Shown here: in pieces, positions 45,293 to 57,199 of the stretch
Layout of the letters: every line of letters starts with the position of its first letter
How positions within the stretch are numbered: the first letter of the stretch is position 1
Assembly: GCA_036924085.1 (NCBI GenBank)
Contig: JAVGWX010000004.1
Location: forward strand, 15,686,454-15,750,453
Origin: Ariolimax columbianus
Taxonomy: Eukaryota; Mollusca; Gastropoda; Stylommatophora; Arionidae
Direction of reading: 5' to 3'
Length of the DNA stretch: 64,000 nt
The notes under the pieces: model-generated
Database searches by the model: none
Told to the model about the DNA's origin: nothing
What the model saw: the letters and a program-made list of their open reading frames with translations, nothing else
Made by a program: the position numbers and the translations under genes

Positions 45293-46079
45293 CTTGCCTT
45301 TGTTGTCAAAGTAATGCTTTTCTATTTCTGCTATTCCTTATGCGTGTTATTTTATGCCTTCAATTTTGCGTAATATGACGCAGGCAATCTAAATTTGAAA
45401 GTCGACAGAAGAAGACGAAATGACGTGGAGAAAAATTATATTTTGTATCCCTTAAAATTGAGGCGAACATGATACGAATAATTAGGACACTGGATCTGAA
45501 ATGTTAGTAGCCACGGCAACATTCCTAGACGCCATGAAGACTTGACCTCCGGAATTTGCCGTGTTCTACAGTAGTAGTTCTTCTTGAACATTAAAATTAA
45601 CCCATAGGCAGTTTACATGAAAAGGTACAGTAACATATATTTTTTGTAGTTCACTGTTTGGATAACAGGTGCATATTTATTTTCAGTCCATCGAATTGTT
45701 CGAACCGAATGTTGACATTCTAGAAATGCAATATATTTAAGTGCCGGTGAATAATGCTAGCAATTACACAGAGATATGACACATGTTGAGGGAGAAACTT
45801 TTCACTTTAATAAGACAGTTACTGGTTCTGAACGCATATAGAAACAGAGGCGTAACTAGATTAAGTAACACCCGCGTAGAACACTGGAAGAAAATCCGAG
45901 ACAACTGGAGTCTCATTGGAGACACATTCATTTCTTGTGATATACTATTGCCGACCATTTATTGAAATGATGATGATGCCATAGAGTGGATTTATATATA
46001 CATTGCTGCCAACGAAGGAAGTTACAAACACATGACAAGATCTCGCAGACAAGTATTTGCCGATCTCTGAAAATATATA
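45293..46079. other. No recognisable gene
   Basis: Unique AT-rich sequence; overlapping chance frames near 45764-45965 only. Confidence 0.4.
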
Positions 46080-46138
46080 ACTTAATTTTATGTTTTTATA
46101 CTGGTTTAGAAGACTCTGCAGAGTCTGTAAACAAGTTT
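46080..46138 (-). mobile_element. CR1-like LINE copy H, 3'-terminal remnant
   Basis: ACTGGTTTAGAAGACTCTGC then AGAGTCTGTAAACAA matches the terminal 60 bp of the other copies almost exactly. Extreme 5' truncation. Confidence 0.75.
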
Positions 46139-46483
46139 ACTTGACTATAAACTTGACATTTGGTCGCTGTTGCAGTTCTGTTTACATTTGACTAGCATAC
46201 AAGTTTTCACTTGTTTCGCATTTTGCAAAATAGTTTGAAGAGTCTTTTAAAATAAAGTTATTTCGTGCATATTTTCGTGCACATGTATTACTAACATTTT
46301 CTTTAATGTGTATTGATAAAGTAGGAAACGTAGTTTCTATACATTGATGTACGTTTTTCTAATGTATTTTATTTTGTTTTGCTACTTTTCGAAAGCGTAG
46401 AAAATAAACTGCAGTTATGATGCTATCTCAATTTGTGCTAACTTTGTAAGGTTGCGCATAACTCAACAACTAGAATTAATTAA

Positions 46484-47283
46484 CCCATTCAATCCCAGAC
46501 CGCCGACGACCGCCGCCGTGGATATACTGATTTAAATTATTTTTTCTTACGTTTTACCTGCGAATAGACACGCTAAATTTAGCCTTCACGTGACTACCAG
46601 TAATGGCGGCTCCCATTGCAGTTTACAGTTTACAGGCAGGCCCTAGTGGTGATAGAGAATGGTCAAAGCAACGGAGTAATATCATTATTGAAGGATTTAG
46701 TGAGGGAACAGGTCCTGCAGATGATATATATCCAGATTACTCTGCTTTTGATTACCTTTAACTTTCATCATTTCTACTTCAGACCTTTTTTGAGTACTTG
46801 GCAGATGCCTGTATCATAATTTTAGGGGAAAATGATCCGTGAGGAATTAAAATTTGATGTTCCGCAGATCCTCATACTAGATACCTCTATAACTTTGAGG
46901 TGTATACTGGAAAGTCAGACATTGGACAAGAAGATGAAAGATGTACTAGTTGCAATGAACCAAGGAAGATTGCTTTGCAGCTTTTCACTTGGACATTTAT
47001 CAGCAAAATTGACAAGAGTGAAACAGACATTTTATATTGACACTTTTTATTTTCTTCACTTGTTTAATTTTTTGCATCCAACATACATTGCACTCACAAA
47101 AAATGTGCACAGAAGAGTAGTTCTTCCATTTATCTGTAAACTGGAGTTTGAACCACACAAATAACTTTAAAATTGTATTTGTTATTAATTTTATTGCGCA
47201 AGCACACCTACTTTTTGTGGAGTTATTCCCCTTGCCCTGGGAATTCAGTTGTGAGTTTTTCTGATCAGCTGGGATTGAATGGG
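46484..47283. mobile_element. 800-bp TTAA-flanked inverted-repeat transposon (piggyBac-type MITE or relic)
   Basis: CCCATTCAATCCCAG (46484-46498) and CTGGGATTGAATGGG (47269-47283) are perfect 15-bp terminal inverted repeats. Each is flanked by TTAA (46480-46483, 47284-47287). Known: TTAA target duplication and CCC/GGG termini are piggyBac hallmarks. Interior frames at 46616-46819 and 46832-47164 lack a recognisable DDE transposase; one alternative frame near 46640-46750 reads GDREWSKQRSNIIIEGFSEG, which I cannot place. Probably non-autonomous. Confidence 0.85.
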
Positions 47284-47609
47284 TTAAAGTTATAATTTCA
47301 TGAGTTGTTGTGTAGTTACATAAACACCTTAACTGTGTTGCAATAAGAGTTATATTAAGACACTTTTGCTATATAGAAAACTTTCATATACGTTTTTTTT
47401 ATTTGTCGCAATTAGCCTGATCGAACAGGTCACTTTTCAACTGACACATTTTTTCCACATTTAGCAATAAACTGTCTCGTAGGCACGTGTAACTGTGCAG
47501 GGTATACACACAAACCCTTTTTTTCGCAATAAGCTGTATCACACATTTAATTTTGCCATGTTCCAGTTAATTATCCACTATAAGAAAAGGATGTATTTAA
47601 GGTTCATAT
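47284..47609. other. No recognisable gene
   Basis: AT-rich spacer between the TTAA-flanked element and the next minisatellite. Confidence 0.4.
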
Positions 47610-48055
47610 AATTATCAACACCTAAATCAGGTGACAAACCTACATCAATGATGGTGTATATACTGATTCAGGTGTCAAACCTTTACCAATGATGGTGTAT
47701 ATACTGATACAGGTGTCAACCCTTCATCGATGATGTTGCATATGCCGAAATAAGTGTCACACCTCCACCAATGATGTTGTGTATACTGACTGATACAGCT
47801 GTCAAACCTCCATCAATGATGTGTATACTGACTGATACAACTGTCAAACCTCCATCAATGATGTGTATACTGACTGATACAGGTGTCAAACTAACTCCAT
47901 CAATGATGTGTATACTGACTGATACAGGTGTCAAACAAACTCCATCAATGATGTGTATACTGACTGATACAGGTGTCAAACAAACTCCATCAATGATGTT
48001 GTGTATACTGTTACAGGTGTCAAACCTCCATCTATGATGTTGTGTATACTGCTCT
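47610..48055. repeat. 42-50-bp minisatellite, about 9 copies
   Basis: Units contain TGATGTGTATACTGACTGAT and ACAGGTGTCAAAC...CCATCAA with variable spacing; the central units at 47836-47990 are 42-45 bp. Open frames on both strands simply follow the repeat. Confidence 0.92.
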
Positions 48056-48544
48056 GCTAAGAAAATAAAAATAGACGGCATATAGTGGGCATACCTGACA
48101 ACATATGAACACGAAAATGGGGATCTTGGCTGCCCTAAAATGTTCGGTTCCCACAGACGCCCCGCAATGAGATAGAGAGATGACCTGAGTAAATCTATGG
48201 TACTCCTACCTCAATGAGTTTAACAACATTTCGCTACCTGACATCTGATACTAGTTATGCCTGATTAAAAAACCTGGATCACAGATTACAGATACTATTA
48301 AATCATTATTATTTTCCTCGCATATAATTTGTAACTCGCAATTCATTACTATTTCTACAACTAATAAACGTATTTGTTAGATGCGTACCTGTTTTTCGTT
48401 AATTCCTCATTGTGATATACAATGCCCTGCTCAGAATCTTGATATCATTTACAAATAGACAACCCTTGTGAGGCGCAATATGTGCAAATATATGCATTAC
48501 AAGCAACGGATTATGTTGCTTCAGGAAACAGATGAATGTAGACC
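48056..48544. other. No recognisable gene
   Basis: Unique AT-rich sequence. Confidence 0.4.
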
Positions 48545-48840
48545 ATTAGGTGCTAATGTGATTTGCCTGAGTGGTAATTATGAGATCTATGTGTGTGGCA
48601 GAGCGAGGATAGGATCACTTCTACACTGCACTGTGATTAGACGGGACTAATATTGCGGTTCAACAAGTATTACCAGATACAACAATAGAAAAAGGAGGAC
48701 AGTCTGTTTAGAAATGAATTGAAACGAGGACATTTAAAAACGAAACCACATTTCAGATTTAAAAATATTATTGTGAAAGAAAATATTACTGTCAACATTA
48801 AAACAGTCTAATAACATAAAGCCGATACAATCTATTTTGG
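48545..48840 (+). repeat. Unclassified interspersed repeat, copy 2
   Basis: Direct repeat of 36360-36620 (see there). In this copy the similarity runs into the minus-strand 104-codon frame at 48734-49048, hinting that the repeat is part of a larger element. Confidence 0.65.
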
Positions 48841-49048
48841 TTAAGAGGCGGTTATAAAGATCCACGGTAGTCATATCCTTGGCATGGTATTGTATTAGCA
48901 TTATAGCCTTTACTGACTCCGCCATGAGTCTATTTCGCTTCTTTGTCACAGAGCATGTATCAGCAGGACAATCACCTTGATGTTGCGCAATGAACAGAGA
49001 TACACAAAATAAATTCATATCATTTAAGTAGCCACGAAAATCAATCAA
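48734..49048 (-). pseudogene. Unrecognised 104-codon frame, possibly a DNA-transposon C-terminus
   Basis: The frame contains SVTKKRNRLMAESVKAIMLI followed by QYHAKDMTTVDLYNRLL. The R-N-R-L...E-S-V-K-x-x-M-L-I-Q-Y arrangement resembles the C-terminal dimerisation region of hAT transposases (R-L-x-x-E-x-x-x-x-L-x-x-x), but the match is short and by eye only. It partly overlaps an interspersed repeat, which favours a transposon origin over a host gene. Confidence 0.3.
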
Positions 49049-50339
49049 AGGCCATGCAACCTTACGTATTTGACGAACTTAATCCCTATCTTTTAACATT
49101 TTAAGTATAAAATCAGGTTGCAAAGTTTGTCATCTAGTTTAACGTATTAGAAACCTCAACTTGTATTCAAAACCTCAATACGTAGAATCAAGTCCTCATA
49201 TTTGTAATGTTCGTGTTTTCTAAAAATTATTAATAAAAAAAATGTGAACTCACATTTCATGTGTATCCATTTTTCTATGTATTCCAGGGATGCTCTGAAA
49301 TCTTGTTCACATTTTTAATAGATGTTCAGAATTTCTTCGTTTGAAAACCATAAACTTCATGAAAAATGTTTTTTGAGAACAGGAAATAACGTCCAACAGT
49401 CTCTCAACTGTTAAGAACAGAACTCAATCATTTTGATTTGCTGTGATTTACTAAAAGTTCATAATTCATTTCAAGGAAATCTCAAAACACGTTTAGGGTT
49501 GCAGTTCTCACGGTGTCAATAGCGATATTGACAAATTCTTTACTATTCACCTCACATCTGTTCACATCAACAGGACACCATAATGAAGGCTGGTATGAAT
49601 AATGTAAACAGGACAAAAAATTCCGATAAGACTGATATTCTTGAGCATTCTGCATTAAAAGTGTATAAATATCACAGCGGTCTGGGCTATTCATGCTTTA
49701 AGTGGATCGTGAGTGGATGACCTACATACAAATCAGAAATGTTTCGCGTCGACTCGGTTTCATTCGTCAACAGTTGTTCATTGTTTCTCCCCTTCCCAGT
49801 CCACCTCGTATTCCATTCTAGTCCCTATCCGTCAATGTTCTTATTTCGACCTGCTCCTATTTTCAAATTTAGCTTTCTGGCAGACTAAGCTGACTGCAGC
49901 CGAATTCCTGTTTACATATTATATTATTAAAGCTCAGGTTGACAATAATGTGTTTAGTATTTAGGCAGCGGGTAAAAAGTGCAGGAGTCAGACGTACTGC
50001 TGGATGTAAAGTTCCTAGTAGGATTGAGAAACATGCCGGAAGGCATGTGTGACTTGTTCTTGACAATATTAATGATAATTGTGAAAATTAAAGTTTATTT
50101 TTCAAGTTATACTTACCTAATTCGGTATTTATTATTTGTGTTATGCCTTAGCCGCTGCGTAACACAACGCCGACAGTCCGCCGGTAGTCAGACACAGAAA
50201 GTCGATGTAAAGAAAGACAAATTCACGCGAAAAGCTTACATTTTGTGCAAAAATCAGGGACACTATGGGGAAAATTGTGGGACCTTGACCCCGGTCTGGA
50301 AATGTTAGTCGATATATATAATATATATATCCATAAGCT
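49049..50339. other. No recognisable gene
   Basis: AT-rich with several chance frames on both strands (49482-49964). No domain recognised. Confidence 0.4.
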
Positions 50340-50850
50340 CTTTCCTTCTTATCAGACGATAGTAATTGTGCTTTGAACAAAAAGGTATGCAACTCCATGA
50401 CTGATACGAATGTGACTCGTAAGACCAATCCGGGCAGAGAAGCGTCTTCCACAGTGTGTGCAAGAAAAGTCAGGACCGTTTGCGGCATCATGTGGTGTGG
50501 GGTGACTTCTCAAACTCTTGAGTCTTTAGCCTATCAGCAATCAGTATCTCATTTGTCTATATTCCATGCTTAATTATGCCACTCCATGTAACACGATTCA
50601 TGACGGCTCGTTCCAATGATTCCAAATCAATGCCTGCATCATTCACATCCCGCTTGCATACATCCTTGTACCGAAGTAGTCGCCGGCCCTGACACCTTTT
50701 CCCCAACTATAATTCCCCGTAGAGAAGATATTTTGGTATTTTGCCATCATCCATCCGCCGAATGTGTCATCACCACAAGTTTTTCTTTGGATAGTCTGGT
50801 CACTGCCACCAAACAGATGTTATTATCCTGGGGATTACTAAACGCTTGAC
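50340..50850 (-). mobile_element. LINE 3' end with Zn-finger tail, sister of 33000-33410
   Basis: Minus-strand pieces read HIRRMDDGKIPKYLLYGEL (near 50770-50715), LRYKDVCKRDVNDAGIDLES (near 50680-50620), ERAVMNRVTWSG and, near 50480-50400, GPDFSCTHCGRRFSARIGLT followed by SHIRISH. The latter is a complete C2H2-like finger (C-x2-C...H-x4-H) of the type that ends many endonuclease-RT elements. Frame changes separate the pieces. Inverted relative to its sister. Confidence 0.78.
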
Positions 50851-50864
50851 GAAGATGTTCGGTG

Positions 50865-52065
50865 ATGATAGTGTTGGTGATGATGTTGATGATGCTGATA
50901 TTTGATGGTGATGGTGTTGGTAATAATGATGTTAGTGACCCTGATGTTAGTGATGCTCATGTTGGTGATGCTGATGTTGTTTATGTGGATATTATTGATG
51001 ATGATGTTGCTGATGCTGATGTTGGTGATGCTGATGTTGGGGATGATGTTGCTGATGCTGATGTTGGTGATGCTGATGTTGGTGATGATTTTGCTGATGC
51101 TGATGTTGGTGATGCTGATGTTGGTGATGCTGATGTTGATGCTGATGTTGGTGATGCTGATGTTGGTGATGCTGATGTTGTTTATGTGCATATTATTGAT
51201 GCTGATGTTGCTGATGCTGATGTTGGTGATGATGTTGCTGATGCTGATGTTGGTGATGCTGATGTTTTTGATGCGGATGTTGGTGATGCTGATGTTTTTG
51301 ATGCGGATGTTGGTGATGCGGATGTTGGTGATGATGTCGCTGATGCTGATGTTGGTGATGCTGATGTTGTTTATGTGCATATTAGTGATGATGATGTTGC
51401 TGATGCTGATGTTGGTGATGCTGATGTTGGTGATGATGTTGCTGATGCTGATGTTGGAGATGCTGATGTTGGTGATGATTTTGCTGATGCTGATGTTGGT
51501 GATGCTGATGTTGGTGATGCGGATGTTGGTGATGATGTCGCTGATGCTGATGTTGGTGATGCTGATGTTGTTTATGTGCATATTAGTGATGATGATGTTG
51601 CTGATGCTGATGTTGGTGATGCTGATGTTGGTGATGATGTTGCTGATGCTGATGTTGGTGATGATGTTGCTGATGCTGATGCTGATGTTGGTGATGTTGA
51701 TGCTGATGCTGATGTTGGTGATGCTGATGTTGGTGATGCTGATGTTGTTTATGTGCATATTAGTGATGATGATGTTGCTGATGCTGATGTTGGTGATGCT
51801 GATGTTGGTGATGATGTTGCTGATGCTGATGTTGGTGATGATGTTGCTGATGCTGATGTTGGTGATGTTGATGCTGATGCTGATGTTGGTGATGATGATG
51901 TTGCTGATGCTGATGTTGGTGATGCTGATGTTTTTGATGATGTTGCTGATGCTGATGTTGGTGATGATGTTGGTGATGCTGATGTTAGTGATGCTGATGT
52001 TTGTGATGATGTTTGGAATGCTGATGTTAGTGATGGTGTGGGTGATGCTATGCTCTTGTCTTTGA
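50865..52065. repeat. 1.2-kb GAT-rich coding-like satellite
   Basis: Built from trinucleotide-phased blocks GATGTTGGTGATGCTGAT with higher-order repetition: TTGTTTATGTGCATATTAGT recurs at about 51365, 51572 and 51745, giving a unit of roughly 170-210 bp. Because the period is a multiple of 3, a 412-codon frame (50862-52100, D-V-G-D-A-D-V) and a 306-codon minus frame stay open. No start context, domain or signal peptide argues for a real gene. Confidence 0.9.
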
Positions 52066-53019
52066 TACGGTTTTCTTTAGTTGAATTTGTGCTAAGGTAG
52101 CCTGACCTTGACAAATCTAAATGTGGCCACGTGATAGCAGCATGGAAATATAGGTCAAGATCAGGGTAGTAGCAATGCAAATGATGCATTAGTGGAGGAA
52201 GTGTTCGAAAATACATGATGCTATTTCCTCATCTTTATGAGTTCAGGATGTAAGAAGAGCCACTGTAACCCACTACTAACCATAATCAAGAAAAATGTGT
52301 ACAATTCAGCAGGAACAGCTTCGAGCAACATCCCACCTTGAAACGACGCAACAAACCGGTCACATGTTTAACCAGCCAGGTGGTTGTGACCCAATGACTG
52401 CGAATTTGAGATCCTGTTTTCGAGAATATCACGTGCACTGCCTTCTACAGATAATAAACCACAACATCTGTGTTGAAGAAATATAGGGCTCCCCTCCTCC
52501 CCCCCCCCCCCTCTCTTCACGCCAAACCCGGCCTTGTTGCAACCTGTTATCTGCAGGTCGCCCGTTACTTAGTACAGCCTACCACTGGTGTATTCGACAG
52601 TTTGCATTACCTATTCACTGTTATGATAAGTGGGTAGACGTGTCAAGTCGCATGAGACGATCGCAATGAACGTAAACTGACACTTCGATTATTTATATCA
52701 CCGTCCGCATTTGGTGATAACTAAGAAGTCACGAGAGAAAAATTAGTTTCTAGGAAAGTTATCTTGCCTTTCCATCATCTTCTTATCCCCGGGAAGTGAG
52801 TTACTCGTTTTGGAAAACTGGTATCGTATGTGAAGTTTTGTTTGCAGACCGTTCGTATAAATCCAGAGGTCGATTACTTCATACAACTTGCTTATGTGAA
52901 TTTCGAAGTATGCACTGAGCTGGAGAGTATTCTACCAAGAAATGGGAATTGTTAAATTGTCACTGAAGTAGTTTCCAAGAAGTTAACTTGGAAAAGTTTT
53001 GATTGCAACAATGTGCATG
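52066..53019. other. No recognisable gene
   Basis: Includes a C-rich run of 12 at about 52499-52512. Otherwise unique sequence. Confidence 0.4.
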
Positions 53020-53020
53020 T

Positions 53021-53065
<45 letters not shown>

Positions 53066-53115
53066 TGTGTGCGTACGTGCGTGAGTGAGTGATTAGTAAA
53101 TGAGTGAGTGAGGGG
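53020..53115. repeat. (TG)n and (GAGT)n microsatellite
   Basis: About 55 bp of TG dinucleotides with few interruptions, followed by GAGTGAGT repeats. Confidence 0.93.
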
Positions 53116-53439
53116 AGAGAGCTAGGCAATAATTATGAGGTCTGGAGATGAGGTGCCCGACTCGGATGACGGAGGTTGCATGTTGAAATCACGGTGGACA
53201 CTGGCACTTTTGCACACGGATCTTCTGGTAAAAATCACGTGATCACCTGGTAGTGTGACCGGACTCCCGTGTTCAGTGTCGAGTATATTAAACAAATTCC
53301 TTGATAGTTAGAAATCGAAAAGAAGAGTAGATTTAACGTTTTCACTTAAGCTGTTTGTGTAGACTGCTCAGGATCAGATGGTAGGACAAAGTAAAACTCT
53401 GAAATTCTTGGCAAAAACTAAAATGTTCAGTATCCATAA

Positions 53440-53900
53440 CATTTTTAAAAAAAGCTCAGTTAAGGTGGACAGGACACGTTGTTTGCATGGCAGATGAGCA
53501 CATCCCAAGCAGCTGTTATACCGTGAGCTCACAGCCGGCAGGAGGGTGGGACAGGAGAAACGCTACAGAAACTACCTTGAAAGTGTCTCTGAAAAGCTTC
53601 AATCTTGATGTCACATTGTGGGAAATGACATCCTACAACCGTACCTCCTGGCGCGCTTGTATCACAGATGGAGCTCAGATGGGAGAGAGTATTGCCATGA
53701 CTGAGGCTCAGCGAAAGCGTGTTGTCCACAATAGCAGCACGCACGACGTTTCCATAGCCGGCTTCCCAAAGTGTTCTCTGATTGTAGCAGGGTATGCGGT
53801 TCCAAAATTCGCCCTGACAATTATAGGAGAACACATTTCGCAGCAATTGTATAATGCTGTCGCCATCTTCCTTTGCGATGGTCATCTATTATTATCATTA
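53440..53900 (+). mobile_element. LINE RT C-terminus with degraded Zn-finger tail
   Basis: Split across frames: QLRWTGHVVCMADEHIP (from 53457), KQLLYRELTAGRRVG, ERRYRNYLESVSEKL, then TSYNRTSWRACITDGAQMGE (from 53630; W-x-R block) and, near 53760-53835, a degraded C-x2-C...S-K-I-G-L-T-x-x-x-x-x-H-F finger. The open frame 53487-54092 covers part of this and then runs into a TA microsatellite. Same broad family as 2090-3400 and 50340-50850. Confidence 0.7.
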
Positions 53901-53996
53901 AGCCGCGGGAAGTTTAAACTACCTACAACGTATAGCCTTCGACTACGTGACAACAGATATTTAAAAAAAACATGCCTGTTTGATACGAGGATTCAA

Positions 53997-53998
53997 AG

Positions 53999-54030
<32 letters not shown>

Positions 54031-54155
54031 CACACACATTTAACATTTATGTCCGATCACATCTCATAAAATCTCATACAGACGATTTGTAGTCCCAAAT
54101 AATATTATCAATATCATCATCATCCTCAAAATGTCACGAACCTGCTTCATATGTT

Positions 54156-54199
<44 letters not shown>

Positions 54200-54285
54200 T
54201 TTATATATATATATATATATAGGTAGATATTAGGTATGTATGTATGTAACTATGTATGTATATATGTATGTATGTGTGTCAAACT
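53997..54285. repeat. Cluster of (TA)n, (CT)n and (TGTA)n microsatellites
   Basis: (TA)13 at about 54000-54026, (CT)n at 54157-54194, (TA)n at 54201-54221 and TGTA units at 54235-54280. Confidence 0.93.
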
Positions 54286-54798
54286 GTCAAAAACTTCAAT
54301 GTTTATGATTCACTGTTAGCATTCAGAATTTCTACCTTCGTCATCTTTATCTACATTGCATCTCACCACTCTGTTCTAGGTACTCAACTATTCTATATTA
54401 CATTAGTCGATGTTTCCGTGGACTTAACTATAGTAAATTATACCGGAGGAAGTTCCAGAAACATAACATACGATAATACTCGTACATGTTTCTTAAATTC
54501 GATGCAGAAATGGAGAATGAGGTGGTGAAGAAGTTTTTGACACGGTTGACAGCCCAAACTTGTCGGGTTTGGATTCCTGAAACAGAAAGAAAAGATGTTC
54601 TCCTATAGCAGGTAAATCTATCTTACAGTGTGTTAAAGTTGGATATACTGAGCGATTAGGCGTAGCCCGCATTTCTTCGAACAATGCCTTAGAAAAATTT
54701 GAGAAAACACACAAATTAATACCAATAAATAAACAATATACATGAGAAACACGGGCGATTGGGAGCCATAGCATAATGATGTTGTGGAAGATATGATA

Positions 54799-54833
<35 letters not shown>

Positions 54834-55620
54834 CTACTGAGTTGGCCCAAGACTATTTCAACGTAAGAACCTCTACTCTCGTATATTATGTCCTTCTGAC
54901 TAATTTCTTCCCCCTTGAAACACATAGGTCGCACCAGTCACCTCGCATGTGTTTTTATACCACAGCCCGAAGAGTGGTCGCTAAATGAAGTTATGCTTTG
55001 GTCCGTATACCAAAGCTAAGCAGTCACGATATAAGACTACCTTCTAGCCCATTTATTACCACGGAGCATGCAGCTTCAGCGTGCTATTAAAACTGCCATA
55101 TATACTTGTATTCATTTGTCTAACTAATCTAATATTGATATCCAGGTATCCATAGTGAAAATAGCGCAGACCAGGCGTAGCACGGCAAGCTGTACTGTAG
55201 GTAGAAACGTTCGGTTTTTCCCTTTGAAGACTATCCCTTTTTATGGATATTCTGATATGCAAAGAAACACATCTAGAGTGAACTACAACAGATGTATTAT
55301 GTTCTTCTTCTCGTTTGTCGTTTGCTCTCAAATAATCGCATCTATTTCCTTCATAAACCCGGCGGTCTCTCTCATGCTTGTCTCATCGCCATACAGTTTA
55401 TCTATCACATAGGTTGGGATGAGTCATGTAGTCACTCTGCTCCTCTCGTGGAGCCAGCGGATCCGCAGAACATGTTCCACTGTTTGTTTGTTCTCATCAC
55501 AAGGCACATCAGTGACGAAATAATCAGCAGCAACACGTGCTATAATAGCATCAGTAACAAGAACAACATCATCAAGAATTATCATATGCACAGCACAATG
55601 TCAGTATTAACAATACTGAC
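54286..55620. other. No recognisable gene; short (AT)n at 54801-54830
   Basis: Several short frames on both strands, none with a recognised domain. Confidence 0.4.
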
Positions 55621-55624
55621 ATCA

Positions 55625-56045
55625 CGATCTATAATGTACAAGAGCAAAAACATCATTAAAAACACCATCAAGATCTGTAATGTCCACAAGAACAATAGCA
55701 GCATTAAAATAATCATCAAGATCTATAATGTCCAAAAGAACAATAGCAGCATTAAAATAATCATCAAGATCTATAACGTCCAAAAGAACAATAGCAGCAT
55801 TAAAATAATCATCAAGATCTATAATGTCCACAAGAGCAATAGCAGCATTAAAATAATCATCAAGATCTATAATGTCCACAAGAGCAATAGCATCATTAAA
55901 ATAATCATCAAGATCTATAACGTCCAAAAGAACAATAGCAGCCTTAAAATAATCATCAAGATCTATAATGTCCACAAGAGCAATAGCAGCATTAAAATAA
56001 TCATCAAGATCTATAATGTCCACAAGAGCAATAGCAGCAATAAAA
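55625..56045. repeat. 48-bp minisatellite, about 7.5 copies
   Basis: Unit AAGATCTATAATGTCCACAA followed by GAGCAATAGCAGCATTAAAA and TAATCATC. The 48-bp period equals 16 codons, so both strands stay open (frames 55292-56074 and 55622-56023). Confidence 0.94.
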
Positions 56046-56094
56046 CAGTAATATCAGGGAACTGCACGAAGTAAAGCAGCGATACTAACCATCA

Positions 56095-56230
56095 CTAGTA
56101 ACACACACATACACACACATGTACACACGCACACACCTCCCCCCTACACACATACCCACACACACACACACAACCACATGCACTTCCCCCCCCCCCCCTC
56201 TCCGTCCCCCACACACACGCACACAAGAAA
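56095..56230. repeat. (CA)n and C-rich low-complexity tract
   Basis: CA dinucleotides with two C-rich runs (near 56137 and 56188). Confidence 0.93.
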
Positions 56231-57199
56231 AAATAAACTTGTCACATCAGATTCTATTGTTATGGTTTAGTTATTGTATTTAACACGTTTTCATGTCTCA
56301 GTTTGTTATTTGACGTGGGTGACCATTCTTAGCTAACTCGATGTCTTGGCTACCATACTGTTTCAGGTATCCATTTACTGCTAAATGGAATGGAACTTGT
56401 CGATATCGATGTTTTGAACAGCGCCTCCTTTACACGATAAGTAAGCTGTAACCACTCCGCTGCTCATAGACATGGCCACTATTACTGCAGTATATTTAAA
56501 AACTGTTGAGTTGTTATGTCATAACAGACGGAAAGCCAAAATAACACGCACCTTGCCCTCACTGTAGTACTCCCATTCAGTAACCCTAAACTGCTCCTGG
56601 TATCTCTACCTACAATATCGTTCTCATCGTGTATCTGGAAGTATCGATAGCAGTAGATCACAGTATACATTCGGTTTGAATGAAACTTAAGGCATATATT
56701 GAAACACATTGTCGATGAGGGGAGACTTGCAATTTTTTCCACTTCTGACTGACTCGGTAAAAATGTTTAAGTCTACTTGCATGACTTATATTCAAATGTA
56801 TAATTTATGTAAAATTGTATATCCAGTTATCCATTTTTGTTTTTAAACTACATATAGTTTCTTACTGACAGTCACTTTTTCACGAAAACACTTTTTTCAA
56901 GAAATGTGATGTAAGCAAAGGGGCAGAACGATCTGGTAAAACCCAGGTTTAATTTATGAGGAAACGACATGTTAGAATCTATAAATAGCTCGTACTTGCT
57001 GCAACTGTTTTTCAAGGTAACGAGCTACGGCGTACACATTTTCCTTTCAGTTTTGCCTGCACAATTGATTGCAACCTGGCGTTGTAGTTGGATCGTTTAA
57101 GCATGACCCACTTTAGACCAGGACGCAAATTGTGGTTACACCGAGACTAGAAATTATGTTATTGCAGTACCAATCTGGTGTTAATGCTAGGAGGAGAAA
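56231..57199. other. No recognisable gene
   Basis: Unique AT-rich sequence. Confidence 0.4.

Noticed and set aside
45764..45965. Pair of overlapping 60-64-codon frames
   Set aside because: Mirror frames on opposite strands with no domain or conservation evidence.
46616..47164. piggyBac transposase frame inside the TTAA-flanked element
   Set aside because: No DDD motifs or conserved aromatic blocks could be found; kept as a non-autonomous element.
47610..48055. CRISPR-like array
   Set aside because: Repeats at 42-50-bp intervals have no unique spacers, and the context is eukaryotic; an ordinary minisatellite.
50862..52100. 412-codon Asp/Val-rich frame and overlapping 387- and 306-codon frames
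   Set aside because: All follow from a trinucleotide-phased tandem array; frames on both strands and two phases are open at once, which real genes do not show.
53487..54092. 201-codon ORF as a host gene
   Set aside because: Its first two thirds match LINE RT tail sequence in mixed frames, and its end is a translated TA microsatellite.
55292..56074. 260-codon N/I/K-rich frame with 16-residue repeats and a 133-codon mirror frame
   Set aside because: A 48-bp minisatellite keeps both strands open; low-complexity translation.
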